Below are positions 1-7,964 of a stretch of 64,000 bases of DNA, piece after piece (within the stretch, counting starts at the first letter, position 1; every line of letters begins with the position of its first letter). The position numbers were made by a program, and so were the translations under genes. The stretch spans positions 2,232,001 through 2,296,000 of the forward strand of contig CP069300.1 in NCBI GenBank assembly GCA_016839165.1, given 5' to 3'. The notes beneath the pieces are model-generated. The model saw only the letters and a list, made by a program, of their open reading frames with translations, was not told where the DNA came from and searched no databases. Source of the stretch: Bradyrhizobium sp. PSBB068. GTDB lineage: Bacteria > Pseudomonadota > Alphaproteobacteria > Rhizobiales > Xanthobacteraceae.

Positions 1-27
1 CGCCGATCGCGAGGGAACTTGCGCAGC

Positions 28-318
28 ATGAGTGATCTCAGGGGGCACTCGCCGAGGCGGTATGTCGTTGACGTCAGTGGCCGGCGTGTGCTGGTCGGCC
101 TCACGCTTGAAGAGACCTCGGAATTTGAGGGATTGGACACCTCTCTGCCGGTACTGGATGGGCCAGCCCCCGCCGGGGAGACCTTGGGCGCCGAGACGAT
201 GCCGTCGGCAGTCGAGGGACAGTGGCTCGAACTCTATGACAAGCACGGCAAGGCCTGGATCAAGTGGAAGGCCGACCTGAGGGCCGGGCAAGGGCGCGAT
301 TCACCCTTTTTTAACTAA
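28..318 (+). CDS. hypothetical protein, 96 aa
   Basis: Short soluble protein with no signal peptide or membrane segment that I can see. The ATG at 28 lies 11 bases after a GAGGGA ribosome-binding sequence (11-16); an in-frame TTG at 19 is too close to that site, so the ATG is preferred. The middle (about residues 12-35) reads like a small beta-rich fold with a RRVLVGLTLEET motif, and the C-terminus (WLELYDKHGKAWIKWK) is rich in aromatic and basic residues. I do not recognise a named family. It precedes another unknown gene and the epimerase on the same strand. Confidence 0.6.
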   Translation: MSDLRGHSPRRYVVDVSGRRVLVGLTLEETSEFEGLDTSLPVLDGPAPAGETLGAETMPSAVEGQWLELYDKHGKAWIKWKADLRAGQGRDSPFFN

Positions 319-372
319 GACCGGGCGATTTTGAGCGATACTGCCTGAATGGCCCGAACCGGATACTGACAG

Positions 373-789
373 ATGTTTCAGCTGTTTTTGCGGGCTCGCG
401 CGCATGACCTGATCCGGTCGCGGCGTAGCGAGGAAGGTTTCAAGGCACGCTCGGCCGAGCGCGACGCCGAGACCGATCGCGCCCGGATCGGATCGATCAT
501 GGCCGCAATCGAGGCCGCGCTACAGGCAGCCGAAAGCGAGCAATCCGGCCTCGGCCGTCGTGTCGACGACGTTCTGGCCCGCGCCGCGGTGACTCTCGGC
601 AACGGCACCGACGAATATCTGGAACGCGAGGCGCTTGACAATTATCATCAGGACCTGTTTGACGCCGAGATCTCCAACGGCCAGCGTCGGCTGAAGGAAC
701 TGGCGACCGAGATTGCGCACTTCAAGTTCATGAAGGCCGCGGTGCTGAGCCGCTTCCCGGACTATAAACCTGCGGCCGCCGGCAACTGA
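373..789 (+). CDS. hypothetical helical protein, 138 aa
   Basis: The sequence is almost entirely helix-forming and charged, with heptad-like Ala/Glu/Arg runs over about residues 20-60 and 90-120, so a coiled-coil or helical-bundle protein is likely. There is no signal peptide or membrane segment. The start is the ATG at 373; no good Shine-Dalgarno sequence is visible before it. It lies 55 bases after the preceding unknown gene and about 100 bases before the epimerase gene, all on the plus strand. I do not recognise the family. Codon use is typical of the window, with GC-rich third positions, which supports a real gene. Confidence 0.6.
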   Translation: MFQLFLRARAHDLIRSRRSEEGFKARSAERDAETDRARIGSIMAAIEAALQAAESEQSGLGRRVDDVLARAAVTLGNGTDEYLEREALDNYHQDLFDAEISNGQRRLKELATEIAHFKFMKAAVLSRFPDYKPAAAGN

Positions 790-886
790 CGCACCCTGCG
801 GCCGGAACGCGAAGGCAGAAGCTGCGGCCCGCGCTCGATCGCGTGTGCGGCTTGGCCCAGCGCAAGGCGAAAGGCACAGGCGAAAC

Positions 887-1915
887 GTGGTGATCGCAGG
901 CAATCTACTCGTCACGGGCTGCGCCGGCTTCATCGGCTTCCATCTGGCGGAGTATTTGCTGCGGGCAGGGCAGCCGGTCGTCGGCATCGACAATCTGAAC
1001 CAATATTACGACCCGGCGCTCAAGCATGCACGGCTCGATCTGCTCAAGCAGCACCATGGTTTCACCTTCCTGCAACTCGATCTCGCCGATCGTGCCGGGA
1101 TGAAGGCGCTGTTCGAGCGCTATCGCTTCGAGGTCGTGGTGCATCTCGCCGCCCAGGCCGGCGTGCGCTACTCCCTGCAGAACCCGCATGCCTATGTGGA
1201 TTCCAATCTGGAGGGCTTCCTCAACATTCTCGAGGGCTGCCGACATACCGCATGCCGGCATTTGCTGTTTGCGTCCTCATCGTCGGTCTATGGCGCCAAC
1301 ACCAAGCTGCCGTTCTCGGTCCACGACAACGTCGATCATCCGATCAGCCTGTACGCCGCGACGAAGAAGGCCAACGAGCTGCTCGCGCATTCCTATAGCC
1401 ACCTCTATCGGATCCCGACGACGGGGCTGCGGTTCTTTACCGTGTATGGGGCCTGGTATCGGCCGGACATGGCGCTCTTCGCGTTCGCGGATGCGATCAC
1501 CAAAGGGAAGCCGATCCAACTGTTCAACAACGGCAACATGCGGCGCGACTTCACCTATGTCGATGACGTGGTCGAAGCGATGGTGCGGCTGATCGGCCGG
1601 GTCCCCGAGGGCGACGTCAACTGGTCGGGAGCGCATCCCGATCCGGGATCGAGCAAGGCGCCGTGGCGGATCTACAATATCGGCAACAGCAGGCCCGAAG
1701 ACCTGATGCATGTGGTCGCGCTGCTCGAGCGCGGCTTCGGCCGACAGGCCGAAAAGCAGTTGTTGCCGATGCAACCTGGAGATGTCCTTGAGACATCGGC
1801 AGATGTCTCCGATCTGGAGCGTGACATCGGCTTTCGGCCGCAGACGCGGATCGAGGACGGCATTGCCAAGTTTGTTGCCTGGTATCAGGCATATCACAAC
1901 GTCGATCGGACGTAG
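887..1915 (+). CDS. NAD-dependent epimerase, probable UDP-glucuronate 4-epimerase
   Basis: Extended SDR epimerase that probably interconverts UDP-glucuronate and UDP-galacturonate for surface polysaccharide. The Rossmann motif GCAGFIG starts about ten residues in. SSSSVYG and the catalytic YAATK (Tyr-x3-Lys) lie near residues 130-165, and RRDFTYVDDVV near 225 is the sugar-binding region typical of GlcA epimerases. The strand usually written VYGPWGRPDM in this family reads VYGAWYRPDM here. Tandem GTG codons at 887 and 890 give a product of about 342 aa, the usual family length. An in-frame GTG at 845 would add 14 basic residues that do not fit the family. The nucleotide-sugar specificity is inferred. 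Confidence 0.85.
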   Translation: MVIAGNLLVTGCAGFIGFHLAEYLLRAGQPVVGIDNLNQYYDPALKHARLDLLKQHHGFTFLQLDLADRAGMKALFERYRFEVVVHLAAQAGVRYSLQNPHAYVDSNLEGFLNILEGCRHTACRHLLFASSSSVYGANTKLPFSVHDNVDHPISLYAATKKANELLAHSYSHLYRIPTTGLRFFTVYGAWYRPDMALFAFADAITKGKPIQLFNNGNMRRDFTYVDDVVEAMVRLIGRVPEGDVNWSGAHPDPGSSKAPWRIYNIGNSRPEDLMHVVALLERGFGRQAEKQLLPMQPGDVLETSADVSDLERDIGFRPQTRIEDGIAKFVAWYQAYHNVDRT

Positions 1916-1977
1916 TGCGCTCCTCGCGAATCCAGGCGCGAGAAAAAACCTGGCCAAGCTTGGAATGGAGTCTGGCA

Positions 1978-2232
1978 ATGCGAGTTATCAATCGTTTTGC
2001 GGTTGTCGCGGCAGCGGTCATCTTCAGCGCAGTGACTCCGGCGCACGCGATTGACGCCCAGGTCGCACGGGCCTGCGACGCGCTGGTGGCGCGGGCATTT
2101 CCACCGCGGCAACCTGGCAATCCCGCTTCGGGCAGCGCGAGGGGCGGCGCGAAGGATGAGCGGGACTATTTCAACACGTGCGTCGCCAATGGCGGAAAAA
2201 TGGGCGACGAGACGCATCCCAAGTCGAAGTAG
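1978..2232 (+). CDS. small exported protein, 84 aa
   Basis: Begins with a clear Sec signal peptide (MRVINRFAVVAAAVIFSAV, then a TPAHA cleavage site near residue 24). The mature part is about 60 polar residues with two cysteines (ACDAL and NTCVANGG) that could form one disulfide in the periplasm. ATG 1978 is chosen because GGAG lies 7 bases upstream (1967-1970) and the signal peptide starts there; the frame is open back to 1915 but that part does not look coding. I do not recognise the family. Confidence 0.65.
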   Translation: MRVINRFAVVAAAVIFSAVTPAHAIDAQVARACDALVARAFPPRQPGNPASGSARGGAKDERDYFNTCVANGGKMGDETHPKSK

Positions 2233-2300
2233 CGCAGCGACCGCGGCGCGTCGTGAATTAGCGTTCCTTATGGCAGTGATGGCGCGAACGGCTGTTCATC

Positions 2301-2320
2301 GCGCTCGATCATGCGAGCGC
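2301..2320 (+). terminator. inverted repeat, possible terminator
   Basis: GCGCTCG, six-base loop ATCATG, CGAGCGC: a perfect 7-bp stem 69 bases past the stop of the small exported protein gene. No T-run follows, so intrinsic termination is uncertain. Confidence 0.3.
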
Positions 2321-2540
2321 CCGGCAGATGAAGCCCGAGCCGCTCGCGCCTTCTGCTGCAGCTGAATCGCGCCAGCGGCACTGTCTTGAATTAGAATAGT
2401 ATTGTCGCGTCTGGCGCGGCCGAGGCGAATTTCTTGCACGACCGAACGTGCAGCGTCGTATTCTTTCGTCGCATCGTGGGAGCCGATCGGAGCGTTTGTT
2501 ATCCGGCGGCGCGGCGACACCGGTAACGGTTCGAAACATT

Positions 2541-2714
2541 TTGCGAACGGTGTGGATCGCGGCATTGGTCGCTGCATCCATGCTGCTCGGTTCGACCTGT
2601 TATGCGCAGAGCAAATCTGGTCGATCCAGCGCAGCAGATTTAGTGTGTGTACGCCGGCGTTGGTGGAATATCTGGTTCGAGGCTGGAACACCTCTTCAAG
2701 CAACCGGCCTCTGA
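2541..2714 (+). pseudogene. fragment with a signal peptide, probable remnant
   Basis: Read from a TTG at 2541 (or the GTG at 2550), the first 25 residues form a good Sec signal peptide (TVWIAALVAASMLLG followed by STCYAQ). After about ten more residues the frame becomes Arg/Trp-rich and stops, as expected for an exported protein that has lost its body. No ribosome-binding site is convincing. It may equally be a chance hydrophobic stretch. Confidence 0.25.
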
Positions 2715-3069
2715 CGCGGCGACATTGCGATCGCTCGCAAGCATGCCGCCGGTTTCAATCGCAATCGCAGCCAGCAATGATCGTCGAATGATTTTATGCT
2801 CTTGGTCGCACTCCACGGCCGGCGCCGACTGCGCTATTTGGCTGCGCGTCGCATCACTGCCGCAAGCATCCCATCGCAACGACAGAATACGGCCATCGAT
2901 TAAACCTTTCGCGATCAGGTTGTGGAAGCGAAAACTGGAAAAATTACTGTCGGTGTGATGTTGGTCGCAAACCTGCCCCATTAACCGCTTTCCATGTGCG
3001 TGATCTAACTCTGTCATCGAAACTTCAATCACATCGCTCATACCCTTAACCGCAGAGCGAGGGCGCGCC

Positions 3070-3378
3070 ATGAAGCAGCACAAGATTCAACATTTGCATC
3101 AGCCGATCGAGGAGGCGTTGCTCGCGACTAACCAATCGCTGCGCAACGAGGTTGTTGCGCTGATGTTGGATATCGCTGAGCTGCGTGAAATTCACGAGCG
3201 CCCGGTTGCGTCCCGCTCGTTTGGTGTATCGCGTCAGCAGACTGCCCCGCGCGCCGCATTGCACCGGGGTTCATCGCTGACATTCGTCTGCGAATTCCTT
3301 ACTGCGCGATTGCCACCACTTTCGCGCCGGCGCGGCGAGGGTGGTGGTTCGTCCGTGCTCGCGGACAACTCTATCTAA
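3070..3378 (+). CDS. small helical protein, 102 aa
   Basis: ATG 3070 follows GAGGGCG by a few bases. The first 45 residues are strongly helical (IEEALLATNQSLRNEVVAL, then AELREIHE). The rest is low-complexity and Arg/Ser-rich, and may be poorly conserved. The helical part resembles the product of the minus-strand gene at 3452-3640: both follow the pattern L-R-x3-V-x-L-x-L-x6-L-R-E. No known domain is recognised. The helical part looks real, but the true C-terminus is uncertain. Confidence 0.4.
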   Translation: MKQHKIQHLHQPIEEALLATNQSLRNEVVALMLDIAELREIHERPVASRSFGVSRQQTAPRAALHRGSSLTFVCEFLTARLPPLSRRRGEGGGSSVLADNSI

Positions 3379-3451
3379 AATAGAAGCGCGGATTGGGCTG
3401 CCGGATGCCGGCGGCTTCGGCAACAGGTCTGTGGTGGACAGCGGGGCCGGG

Positions 3452-3640
3452 TCAGTGCTCTTGGCGCACCGGCTTGTGCGCTACGACATCGGACAGACGC
3501 TCGCGCAGGATCCAGGTCTGCAACACCAGCTCGACGGCGGTATGCCGGAGCTCGGAAGTCTCCGCGACCAGGCGTTCCAGGACATCGGTCGCCTCGCTGG
3601 GCGGGGATTGCTTTCCTTCGAAGACCTTGAGACGCGCCAT
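3452..3640 (-). CDS. small helical protein, 62 aa
   Basis: Compact acidic/leucine-rich helical protein; the core is TDVLERLVAETSELRHTAVE followed by LVLQTWILRERL. It starts at an ATG with a weak GGGGAT ribosome-binding sequence. It runs towards the 3070-3378 gene and shares a helical pattern with it (about 11 identities over 28 aligned residues by eye), suggesting two members of one small family. Role unknown. Lying just before a polysaccharide cluster, it could be an accessory or regulatory peptide, but nothing in the sequence shows this. Confidence 0.5.
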   Translation of the reverse strand: MARLKVFEGKQSPPSEATDVLERLVAETSELRHTAVELVLQTWILRERLSDVVAHKPVRQEH

Positions 3641-4302
3641 AGTGTCGATCCCCGTAATAATTGTCGATCAGAAGCTGGCTCTGACAAGCGTCAGCACGGA
3701 ATAGTTCGCGGATTGTCGGGCGGTGGTGCCGCCTGATGGCCTCGGGTGGGAAAGCGCCTAATCGATAATTCGTGGATCGCGTTATTAGTGTTAGGTTTCG
3801 TGAAAATAATCCTCAAATATGTTGAAGCTCTCGTGACGCCTAACGTCTCTGTAACTATCGCTGCACGTGCGCGCCTGCAAGCCGCCGAACGCTGGGGTTG
3901 CGGGATTAATTTGCTGGAGTGCTGTGAAACTCTCGCTTGACTGGCGACGTAGATATCGCAGAGGCATGACGCACTCACAATCTGTCGAAGGACCGATTGG
4001 ATGTTCTCATTTGCTTCTCATTCAGGAATGCAAACGGTGCGCCAGTTACCCAGATCAAATTCTCATACGCAGAAAGTCGTATAACTTTTCCTGTGAGGTC
4101 GGTTCGGCGCGGGAATATCGCTCAAATATTCCGGTAAATACCTTGCAGGTTCGGCGTTTCTTCGCAAAATGCAGCGTTATCGACGGCAAATTCGAGGCTC
4201 CCGAAGGCCCCCCGGGGAATCCGTAATTTGAATTTCCTGTTGCATTTACATAGCTTATAGGCCATGCGATGATTGCTAATCTAGGGGGCAATGAGATGAC
4301 CA
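3641..4302. other. 662-bp lower-GC intergenic stretch
   Basis: No open frame with family resemblance is seen on either strand. The stretch is visibly richer in A+T than the genes around it, particularly 3760-3850 and 4060-4290, which fits a regulatory region or old foreign DNA. A weak promoter-like pair, TTGAAT (about 4228) and TAGCTT (about 4251) spaced 17 bases, precedes the gene at 4303; this is a guess by eye. Confidence 0.45.
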
Positions 4303-4677
4303 ATGAGGCGTCATTCAACTGACGAGATCAGTTCCAAGGTCAAGCAGGCCGAGGAACTCATGGCGCGGGGGCAGTCACAAGCCCAAGCGTGCAAGGTGCT
4401 GGGCGTTAGCGTGATGACATTTCACCGCTGGCGCAAGCAGGAGGCCGAACGCGGCCACCCGGGGAATGGTACTGTGACCGCACTTGCCGCTCGCACCGAT
4501 GATCGAGATGGGATCCCCCACGCCCATAACCGTATTGACGAATTGCGGCTGGAAAATGAACGGTTGCGCCGGATCGTAACCGACCTATTGCTCGAGAAAA
4601 TGAAGATCGAGGAGAAGCTGGCGGTCAGGTCCAGCGGCGGGAACGGTTTGCCCCGCCGTGGTGAAGTCCAGAGCTGA
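4303..4677 (+). CDS. orphan IS3 OrfA-like helix-turn-helix protein, 124 aa
   Basis: Residues 8-45 form a transposase-type helix-turn-helix (AEELMARGQSQAQACKVLG, then VSVMTFHRWRK). Residues 75-108 form a leucine-zipper-like coiled coil (IDELRLENERLRRIVTDLLL). This is the layout of the OrfA subunit of IS3-family transposases. No OrfB (integrase) follows, and no terminal inverted repeats or target duplication are seen, so it does not sit in a working insertion sequence. The neighbours are polysaccharide genes, so it may be a DNA-binding protein of transposase origin now serving the host. ATG 4303 follows AGGGGG at 4283-4288 at a rather long distance. The ATGs at 4291 and 4296 run into stops at once. 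Confidence 0.65.
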   Translation: MRRHSTDEISSKVKQAEELMARGQSQAQACKVLGVSVMTFHRWRKQEAERGHPGNGTVTALAARTDDRDGIPHAHNRIDELRLENERLRRIVTDLLLEKMKIEEKLAVRSSGGNGLPRRGEVQS

Positions 4678-4691
4678 CCAAGGCTCATCCG

Positions 4692-4997
4692 TTAATGGAT
4701 TCGTGAGGGCCTGGGAGCCAGCAACAGCTGGTCGCTCAGATGCGCTTTTTCTGATCGTGCGCGTAGCTCTTCGAGGATTGGACGCAGCCTCGCCTGTGCG
4801 AGGTCCAAGCCGTTGACGATGTCCTGATTCGGCATGTCGGCCGGAAAGCGGGCCGATCGGAGCTTTGTTTCGACCGCCTTGACCAGCACCTCGACGTCGT
4901 CGCGGTGCTGGCCAGCGACCAGTTCGGCGCCCATCAGGCGGATCAAGTGGAGGAGGGCTACCAGCGCGGCCTCGGTTTCGCCAGCCGATGAACTCAT
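4692..4997 (-). CDS. hypothetical helical protein, 101 aa
   Basis: Soluble helical protein (ALVALLHLIRLMGAELVAG, then a charged HRDDVEVLVKAVETKLRSA segment) with no signal peptide. It is transcribed away from the sugar transferase gene at 5093 and towards the OrfA-like gene. The region 4998-5092 must therefore hold divergent promoters for it and the transferase. No family is recognised; conserved-looking codon use supports a real gene. Confidence 0.55.
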   Translation of the reverse strand: MSSSAGETEAALVALLHLIRLMGAELVAGQHRDDVEVLVKAVETKLRSARFPADMPNQDIVNGLDLAQARLRPILEELRARSEKAHLSDQLLLAPRPSRIH

Positions 4998-5070
4998 GGA
5001 CGCTCTCTGCCTGATATTGCGGGCAGGCCTTGCGGGTTCATGGCTTGCCCGATATTAAACATGTGAATCG

Positions 5071-5086
5071 TTAACACGAATGTTAA
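5071..5086. promoter_or_regulatory. perfect palindrome at the sugar transferase start
   Basis: TTAACA-CGAA-TGTTAA ends six bases before the ATG at 5093, exactly where a ribosome-binding site should be; no Shine-Dalgarno sequence is present. It may be an operator or a start-occluding hairpin. Confidence 0.4.
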
Positions 5087-5092
5087 TTACCG

Positions 5093-6535
5093 ATGACCGA
5101 CCTTTCGGACGCTCGATTAGCGAAGGTACCGGTTAACTTCGGCGCCTTCTCGTTCGCTTTTGCCTCGCTCGAAGCGTTTGCCGTCGCCTTCGAGATGATC
5201 ATCGTCGTGCTGTCCAGCATCATTGGCGGCGCGGCCTATCATCTGTTCTACTACCACACGGTTTATAGCAACAGCTTCGAGGGTTTTCTAGGGATCGGGG
5301 TTCTCGCCGCGATCCTTCACATGTTCGTGGCGAAGTCGCAGGGCCTCTATCATGCGCAGGTGCTGGCCGGCCTCGACCGGCGCTGGAGCAGCCTCCTCGG
5401 CGGATGGTTGCTGGTCGTCCTGCTGATGACACTGATCATCTTCCTCCTGAAAGTCGGCTCCGGCGTCTCGCGCGGCTCGGTGATGTCATTCGGCCTGATC
5501 GGCGGCCTCGGGCTGGTGGCCGGACGGATGCTGCTGCAGGCGCCGCTGCAACGCGCGATCGACCGCGGCATGCTGGCGACCCGCCGCGCGGTGGTGGTCG
5601 GGATGGCGGACGAATTGTCACGGGTGCGGCAATCGAGCCTGCTGTGCGATTTCGGTCTCAGCGAGGTGCGGCGGATTCAGTTGACCGGCCAGGCCCACGA
5701 CGCGGGCGATCGCACGGCGGTTGAGTCGGCGATTCGTGCCGCGCGTGAGTGCGGCGCCGACGAGATCATTCTTGCAATGCCCTGGCAGCAGGAGCCACGC
5801 ATCCAGTTCGTCTGTGATCAATTGCGGGCGTCACCGTTGCCGGTGCGGCTGCTGCCGGATCGAACCGCGGAACGCTTCCTGGCGCTGCGGATGGTGGTGA
5901 GCGGCCCGATCCCGACGCTGGAAATGCAGCGCTCGCCGCTCACCTCGCTCGAGCGTGCGGGCAAGCGGCTGTTCGACATCGTGGCATCGAGCGGCCTCCT
6001 GGTGCTGTTCGCGCCACTTCTGATCGGGACCGCGATTGCGATCAAGCTCGACTCCAAAGGCCCGGTGCTGTTCCGGCAGCGCCGCAACGGGTTCGACGGC
6101 AGGCCGTTCACCATCCTCAAATTCCGCTCGATGCATGTGCTCGAGGACGGCGATGTCATCATGCAGGCGCGTCCGAACGATGCACGGCTGACCGGGATCG
6201 GCGCGACGCTGCGCCGCCGCAGCATCGACGAGCTGCCGCAGCTGATCAACGTGCTGCGCGGCGACATGTCGCTGGTCGGACCGCGGCCGCACGCGCTGGC
6301 GCATGACGACAAATATTCGAAGCTGATCGCGAGCTACGCGCAGCGTCAGCATGTCAAGCCGGGTATCACCGGTCTCGCCCAGGTGCAGGGCTTGCGCGGC
6401 GCGACGCCCGCGATCGAGGACATGCAGCTGCGCGTCGCGCACGACCTGATCTACATCAAGAGCTGGAGCTTCGTGCTCGACCTGCGCATCCTGTTGCGCA
6501 CGGTCGGTGCGGTGCTGCGGCACAAGGGTGTCTGA
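5093..6535 (+). CDS. polyprenyl-phosphate sugar-1-phosphate transferase (EPS initiation)
   Basis: Membrane enzyme that should start exopolysaccharide repeat-unit assembly by moving a sugar-1-phosphate onto undecaprenyl phosphate. The N-terminal part (about residues 20-160) holds four or five membrane spans, followed by a CoA-binding-like cytoplasmic region (160-280). The C-terminal bacterial sugar-transferase domain (285-480) starts with a membrane anchor and carries FRQRRNGFDGRPFTILKFRS, RRRSIDELPQLINVLRGDMS and LVGPRP. The length of 480 aa is normal for the WbaP/ExoY-like full-length type. No Shine-Dalgarno sequence is visible at ATG 5093; a palindrome sits there instead. The sugar (glucose or galactose) cannot be told from sequence alone. 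Confidence 0.9.
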   Translation: MTDLSDARLAKVPVNFGAFSFAFASLEAFAVAFEMIIVVLSSIIGGAAYHLFYYHTVYSNSFEGFLGIGVLAAILHMFVAKSQGLYHAQVLAGLDRRWSSLLGGWLLVVLLMTLIIFLLKVGSGVSRGSVMSFGLIGGLGLVAGRMLLQAPLQRAIDRGMLATRRAVVVGMADELSRVRQSSLLCDFGLSEVRRIQLTGQAHDAGDRTAVESAIRAARECGADEIILAMPWQQEPRIQFVCDQLRASPLPVRLLPDRTAERFLALRMVVSGPIPTLEMQRSPLTSLERAGKRLFDIVASSGLLVLFAPLLIGTAIAIKLDSKGPVLFRQRRNGFDGRPFTILKFRSMHVLEDGDVIMQARPNDARLTGIGATLRRRSIDELPQLINVLRGDMSLVGPRPHALAHDDKYSKLIASYAQRQHVKPGITGLAQVQGLRGATPAIEDMQLRVAHDLIYIKSWSFVLDLRILLRTVGAVLRHKGV

Positions 6536-6572
6536 CGGCCGGATGTCGTGACGACCTGGCATCCGACGGCCG
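6536..6572. terminator. imperfect hairpin between convergent genes
   Basis: GGCCGGATG pairs with CATCCGACGGCC around a 14-base loop, between the stops of the transferase (+) and the 6589-7185 gene (-). It is a possible bidirectional terminator without a T-run. Confidence 0.3.
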
Positions 6573-6588
6573 CCAATGCCGACACGCC

Positions 6589-7185
6589 TTACTCCGGAAT
6601 GCTCTGTTTGGCGTCCTTGAATTCCGCCTCGATGATGCGCCGGTTGGCGTCGGTCGCCACGCGATAGGCCTGGCCGACCGCACCCTTCAGCTCCGGCGCG
6701 CGGGTGATGATCAGGCGGACCTGTCGCCGCAGCAGGTCGACCAGCTCCACATCGCGCGTGGTGTCGACCTGCGCCAGCAGGATCAGGCGCGGCGCGACCA
6801 GGTCGCTGCGGTTGAAGCCGGTGTAGTAGGACATCTTGAGCGCCTTCGATGCGGTCGGGTTCAGCCAGTCGAACCGCCCGGTCGCGGGGGCGAGGCCGAA
6901 CCAGGCGCCGGCGTCCATCGGCGAGAGTCGAAGCGCGCGCGTGAACGCGGCTTCGGCCGCCTCGGGGGAGCTCTGTAATTCGCTCCAGCCGTCGCGCAGC
7001 CACAGCTCGCTCCTGACCACGCCGATGTCGGCAGCGAACGACGGCTTGCCGCGCAATGCATCGGCGGCGAGCCACCAGGCCGACAACGCCAGCGTCGCGG
7101 CGCCGATCGTGGCCGTGGCCGACGCGAAGCCCGCTGGGAGCTGCCGTGCGTATCGGCGGATCGTGTCAGCCATTGCATCAGCCAT
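6589..7185 (-). CDS. membrane-anchored hypothetical protein, EPS-linked, 198 aa
   Basis: One membrane segment (about residues 18-45) is followed by a periplasmic-type domain. Residues 60-105 look like one or two TPR-type helices (SSPEAAEAAFTRALRLSPMD), which is common in accessory proteins of polysaccharide assembly. No enzyme motif is seen. Its start overlaps the end of the phosphatase gene by 8 bases, so the two are translationally coupled and in one operon with the O-antigen ligase-like gene upstream. This placement is the main reason to link it to polysaccharide production. Confidence 0.65.
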   Translation of the reverse strand: MADAMADTIRRYARQLPAGFASATATIGAATLALSAWWLAADALRGKPSFAADIGVVRSELWLRDGWSELQSSPEAAEAAFTRALRLSPMDAGAWFGLAPATGRFDWLNPTASKALKMSYYTGFNRSDLVAPRLILLAQVDTTRDVELVDLLRRQVRLIITRAPELKGAVGQAYRVATDANRRIIEAEFKDAKQSIPE

Positions 7186-7957
7186 GGCGCGCGGCCCGAT
7201 CGCCGGTCATCATCAGCGATCGCCGTGCGCCCTCGAGCTTGACGCAGGTCAGGCGGCCGGTCGCATAGGCGCCGGTGTCGACATTGATGCGGTTGTGCAG
7301 CAGCTCGGCCTCGTGCACCGGCGTGTGGCCGTGGACCACGACCTTACCGAAATCATCTTCCGACATCAGGAAGTCGTCGCGGATCCAGAGCAGGTCTTCC
7401 CGGCGCTGTTGGTTGAGCGCGATGCCGGGCCTGACGCCGGCATGTACGAAGAAATAGCGGCTGTGCACATAACAGATCGGCAGCGAGCGCAGGAAGGCAA
7501 GATGGGCCGGAGGCATCTGGTGAACCAGCGCCTGCGCGAGTGCCCTGCGTTCCTCAGCGTCGGGATTCGGCGAGGGCGTCAGCCCGTAGGACATCAACGT
7601 TTGCAGGCCGCCGAACTGCCGCCATTGCGCGAGCATGTCGGGATTGACGAGAAACTCCAGCAGACAGGCCTCGTGATTGCCGAGCAGGCAGACCATGCTC
7701 CGGTTTCGCCGCCGCTGATCGAGCATCGCGATCACATCGCGCGAATCCGGTCCGCGATCGATGTAGTCGCCGAGGAACACCTGGATCGGCCGCGCCGGCC
7801 GGAACTTGCGGATATCGGCATCGATGCGGGCGCAGATCTCGCTCAGCAAATCGGCGTGCCCGTGGATGTCGCCGACGGCGTAGATGCAGGTCTCATCGCC
7901 CTCGTCATGTTCGAGGTCGCCGGTCTGGCCGACAATACGCCGGAGGAGGTTGCGCAT
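7178..7957 (-). CDS. PPP-family metallophosphatase (serine/threonine phosphatase-like)
   Basis: Calcineurin-like phosphatase of 259 aa. Metal-binding signatures appear in order: GDIHGH (about residue 29), GDYIDRGPDS (about 65), GNHE (about 93), HAGVRPG (about 172) and VHGHTP (about 207). These define the PPP group that includes PrpA/ApaH-like enzymes; the substrate may be a phosphoprotein or a dinucleotide. It sits in a minus-strand operon 7 bases after the O-antigen ligase-like gene and overlaps the following membrane-protein gene. A role in controlling polysaccharide assembly is inferred from this position. Confidence 0.85.
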   Translation of the reverse strand: MRNLLRRIVGQTGDLEHDEGDETCIYAVGDIHGHADLLSEICARIDADIRKFRPARPIQVFLGDYIDRGPDSRDVIAMLDQRRRNRSMVCLLGNHEACLLEFLVNPDMLAQWRQFGGLQTLMSYGLTPSPNPDAEERRALAQALVHQMPPAHLAFLRSLPICYVHSRYFFVHAGVRPGIALNQQRREDLLWIRDDFLMSEDDFGKVVVHGHTPVHEAELLHNRINVDTGAYATGRLTCVKLEGARRSLMMTGDRAARHG

Positions 7958-7964
7958 CTGCCGC

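Larger units (their letters stand above)
2233..3069. other. 837-bp stretch without a convincing intact gene
   Basis: It contains an inverted repeat just after the exported-protein gene (2301-2320), a degraded signal-peptide-like fragment (2541-2714), and otherwise only short overlapping frames with no family resemblance. Base composition is more mixed than in the flanking genes. The last 100 bases probably carry the promoter of the small gene starting at 3070. Confidence 0.5.

Noticed and set aside
3341..3736. Open frames on the plus strand across the 3452-3640 gene
   Set aside because: They lack a ribosome-binding site and family resemblance and are opposite a more protein-like minus-strand gene.
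4303..4677. A functional insertion sequence
   Set aside because: Only an OrfA-like gene is present; no OrfB, terminal inverted repeats or target duplication could be seen.
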